Part shown: positions 5,406 through 6,943 of the stretch, piece by piece
How the letters are laid out: every line of letters starts with the position of its first letter
Numbering within the stretch: position 1 is the first letter of the stretch
DNA from: JAWOHX01 sp046484975
GTDB taxonomy: Bacteria; Bacillota; Clostridia; DUPQ01
Reading direction: 5' to 3'
NCBI GenBank assembly: GCA_046484975.1
Contig: JAWOHX010000082.1
Span: 1-6,943 of the forward strand
DNA: 6,943 bases
The notes under the pieces: model-generated
Told to the model about the DNA's origin: nothing
What the model saw: only the letters and a program-made list of their open reading frames with translations
Database searches by the model: none
Program-made: the position numbers and the translations under genes

Positions 5406-6943
5406 TCATGAATCATTTGCCTTTTTCTCCTTCTCCAGTATAGTTAGAAAAATTTCTATCAATTTGGGATCAAACTGAAAACCAGCACATCTTTTCAACT
5501 CATCAATCACTTCACTCTGAGACATGGCTTTTTTATATATTCTGCCTGCGCTCATTACTTCGTATGCGTCAGCAATGGCTGTGATCCTTGACAGCAATGG
5601 GATCTCTTCTCTTTGTAATCCATGCGGGTATCCTGAACCATCCCAACGTTCGTGATGACTGAGAACATCCTCCGCCACCTGGGCAAACCCTTTCGTGGCA
5701 CGAAGAATCCTGTACCCTGTTTCAGGGTGCTTCTTCATGATTTTCCATTCTTTTTCCAGCAAAGGACCTTTCTTGGTCAATATCTTTTCAGAAATATTTA
5801 TTTTCCCGATATCATGCAATGAAATCAATATCTTCAAATTGCCTAGCTTTGATTGAGAAAGCCTTATTTTCTTGCCAATTTTGTGCGCTACATCCTGCAT
5901 GACAGAGTAATGGGATTCTGTCTCAAAGCTTTTTCTTTCCAGTTTTTTGAGCATCACATCCAGCACATTACGATTCACCCGCTGGCTCTCTGCAAGTTTA
6001 TGTTGATACATATTCGCTTCAGCTTCTTTTAATATTTCTTCCAGGTCCTTGCTTGTGTGGTTTTTGATTGCCTGTCCCAGTGCCAGAGAAAGAGGTATGT
6101 TTTTGACATCGGTTTCTTTGCTTTTATCATCCATTCTTTGACATATGGCTTTGGCATCTGCTTCTGTGGTTTGCGGCAGGAAAACAACAAATTCATCCCC
6201 TCCCCAGCGGGCAATGATATCTTCCCTGCGACAGGAGTCTTTTAGGATCTCTGCTGTTTGCTTGAGCATTTCGTCTCCTGCTGCGTGTCCAAAAGTATCG
6301 TTGGTTAGCTTGAGGCCATTCAAATCAGCCATGATGATACCAATAGGCAGCTGCCTTTCGGTATCAAGCCGCTCCATTTCCTTTTCCAGATAAGCCCGGT
6401 TATATAGGCCGGTGAGGCCATCATGAAAACTCTGATATCTCACCTTTTCCTCTGCCTGGTTTCTTGTATATACATTTGAAATCAATTCTGCCACAAGGGT
6501 TAAAAGCATCACATGATTATCCGTCCATATTTTTTTCTCCTTTACCGCGTCAAAGCCCAGGAAGCCAAATGCAATGCCGTTTTTCATCAAAGGTATGGAT
6601 AAAAGAGAGTGTATGCCTTGAGCCTTGAGTTCGTTCTTTTCTGCCTCTGCCTCGGGTGGAAGCTCGTCCACATCCGGAACATATACATGCTTTTTCTTTC
6701 GGATCTTTCCAACCCACCAGGGGAACGCATCCACCGGTACACCTTGCAGCCTATCTATTTGTGCTTCAATGCCTTGTGCACACCATTCATATGTGTAGCT
6801 TATCTGCTTTCCATCATCAGAAAACAGAAACATATAACTCCGGTCAACCTGAAAGAACTCGCCAATCTGTCCCAGGGCATGGTTTATACTTTGCTCCAAC
6901 TGTTCCGAAGGCTGACTTGCATAGAAACTGGATATATTGGCAA
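5406..6943 (-). CDS. GAF-GGDEF-HD-GYP cyclic-di-GMP sensor/enzyme (N-terminus cut by window edge)
   Basis: The frame is open to the right edge: 511 residues are visible and the true start is outside. A TTG at 6899 is in frame but lacks a ribosome binding site, and GAF-like sequence continues upstream of it, so it is not the start. A GAF domain (about 1-165) is typical in carrying VDRSYMFLF (32-40) and LLSIPLM (113-119). The GGDEF domain (about 174-322) has DGLTGLYNR, DLNGLK..ND..GH, an intact GGDEF at 247-251 and an RxxD inhibitory site (RRED, 238-241). The HD-GYP domain (about 335-500) keeps His344, HD at 376-377, His405, HHERWDGSGYP at 429-439 and Asp458, the expected metal-binding set. So both synthesis and hydrolysis of cyclic-di-GMP look possible, with GAF as the input. 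The usual DAYDAMTSDRPYR segment is DAYEVMSAGRIYK here. Translation ends with TGA 65 nt upstream of the next promoter. Confidence 0.95.
   Translation of the reverse strand, partial: ANISSFYASQPSEQLEQSINHALGQIGEFFQVDRSYMFLFSDDGKQISYTYEWCAQGIEAQIDRLQGVPVDAFPWWVGKIRKKKHVYVPDVDELPPEAEAEKNELKAQGIHSLLSIPLMKNGIAFGFLGFDAVKEKKIWTDNHVMLLTLVAELISNVYTRNQAEEKVRYQSFHDGLTGLYNRAYLEKEMERLDTERQLPIGIIMADLNGLKLTNDTFGHAAGDEMLKQTAEILKDSCRREDIIARWGGDEFVVFLPQTTEADAKAICQRMDDKSKETDVKNIPLSLALGQAIKNHTSKDLEEILKEAEANMYQHKLAESQRVNRNVLDVMLKKLERKSFETESHYSVMQDVAHKIGKKIRLSQSKLGNLKILISLHDIGKINISEKILTKKGPLLEKEWKIMKKHPETGYRILRATKGFAQVAEDVLSHHERWDGSGYPHGLQREEIPLLSRITAIADAYEVMSAGRIYKKAMSQSEVIDELKRCAGFQFDPKLIEIFLTILEKEKKANDS

Noticed and set aside
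5399..5416. ATGATT/AATCAT inverted repeat over the stop codon of the cyclic-di-GMP gene as a terminator
   Set aside because: The stem is 6 AT-rich base pairs and no T-run follows; it is too weak to call.
6897..6899. TTG at 6899 as the start of the GAF-GGDEF-HD-GYP gene
   Set aside because: No ribosome binding site precedes it and the GAF-like reading frame continues to the window edge, so the gene is truncated.

Overview
The window looks like chromosomal DNA from a low-to-mid GC Gram-positive bacterium (Firmicutes, possibly Clostridia). The support is family content (CvpA, a YtxH protein beside a YtxG/DUF948-like protein, a GAF-GGDEF-HD-GYP sensor), strong AAGGAG-type ribosome binding sites and sigma-A-like promoters. 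This is inference from gene content; no rRNA, tRNA or other taxonomic marker is present. No mobile element, CRISPR array or tRNA was seen.

Layout. (1) 1-587, minus: the N-terminal part of a CvpA-family membrane protein whose end lies beyond the left edge. (2) 588-1040: a 453-nt divergent intergenic region holding a promoter and leader hairpin for cvpA, several palindromes and a promoter for the rightward genes. (3) 1041-2451, plus: a two-gene unit, an NTF2/SnoaL-like protein followed after 10 nt by a short-chain dehydrogenase/reductase (SDR). (4) 2456-4060, minus: a CrtI/phytoene-desaturase-like FAD oxidoreductase that converges on the SDR, with 4 nt between the stop codons. (5) 4061-4410: no gene; the oxidoreductase promoter, two small palindromes and a strong intrinsic terminator for the next unit. 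(6) 4411-5244, minus: a probable two-gene envelope/stress unit, a YtxH-like protein with five tandem Lys/Glu heptads and then a YtxG/DUF948-like single-pass membrane protein. (7) 5406-6943, minus: a GAF-GGDEF-HD-GYP cyclic-di-GMP protein, truncated at its N-terminus by the right edge.

How the genes may work together. The NTF2-like protein, SDR and FAD oxidoreductase form a plausible redox module acting on a hydrophobic substrate (lipid, isoprenoid or fatty acid derivative). The substrate cannot be read from the sequence. The YtxH/YtxG-like pair is probably one transcript, with a promoter upstream of ytxH and a terminator after the second gene. The cyclic-di-GMP gene lies upstream of that pair on the same strand, but a separate promoter for the pair suggests independent control.

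No wholly new system is evident. The most unusual parts are the NTF2-SDR/FAD oxidoreductase arrangement, the repeat-built YtxH tail and the structured cvpA leader. All promoter, terminator and operator calls come from reading the sequence by eye.
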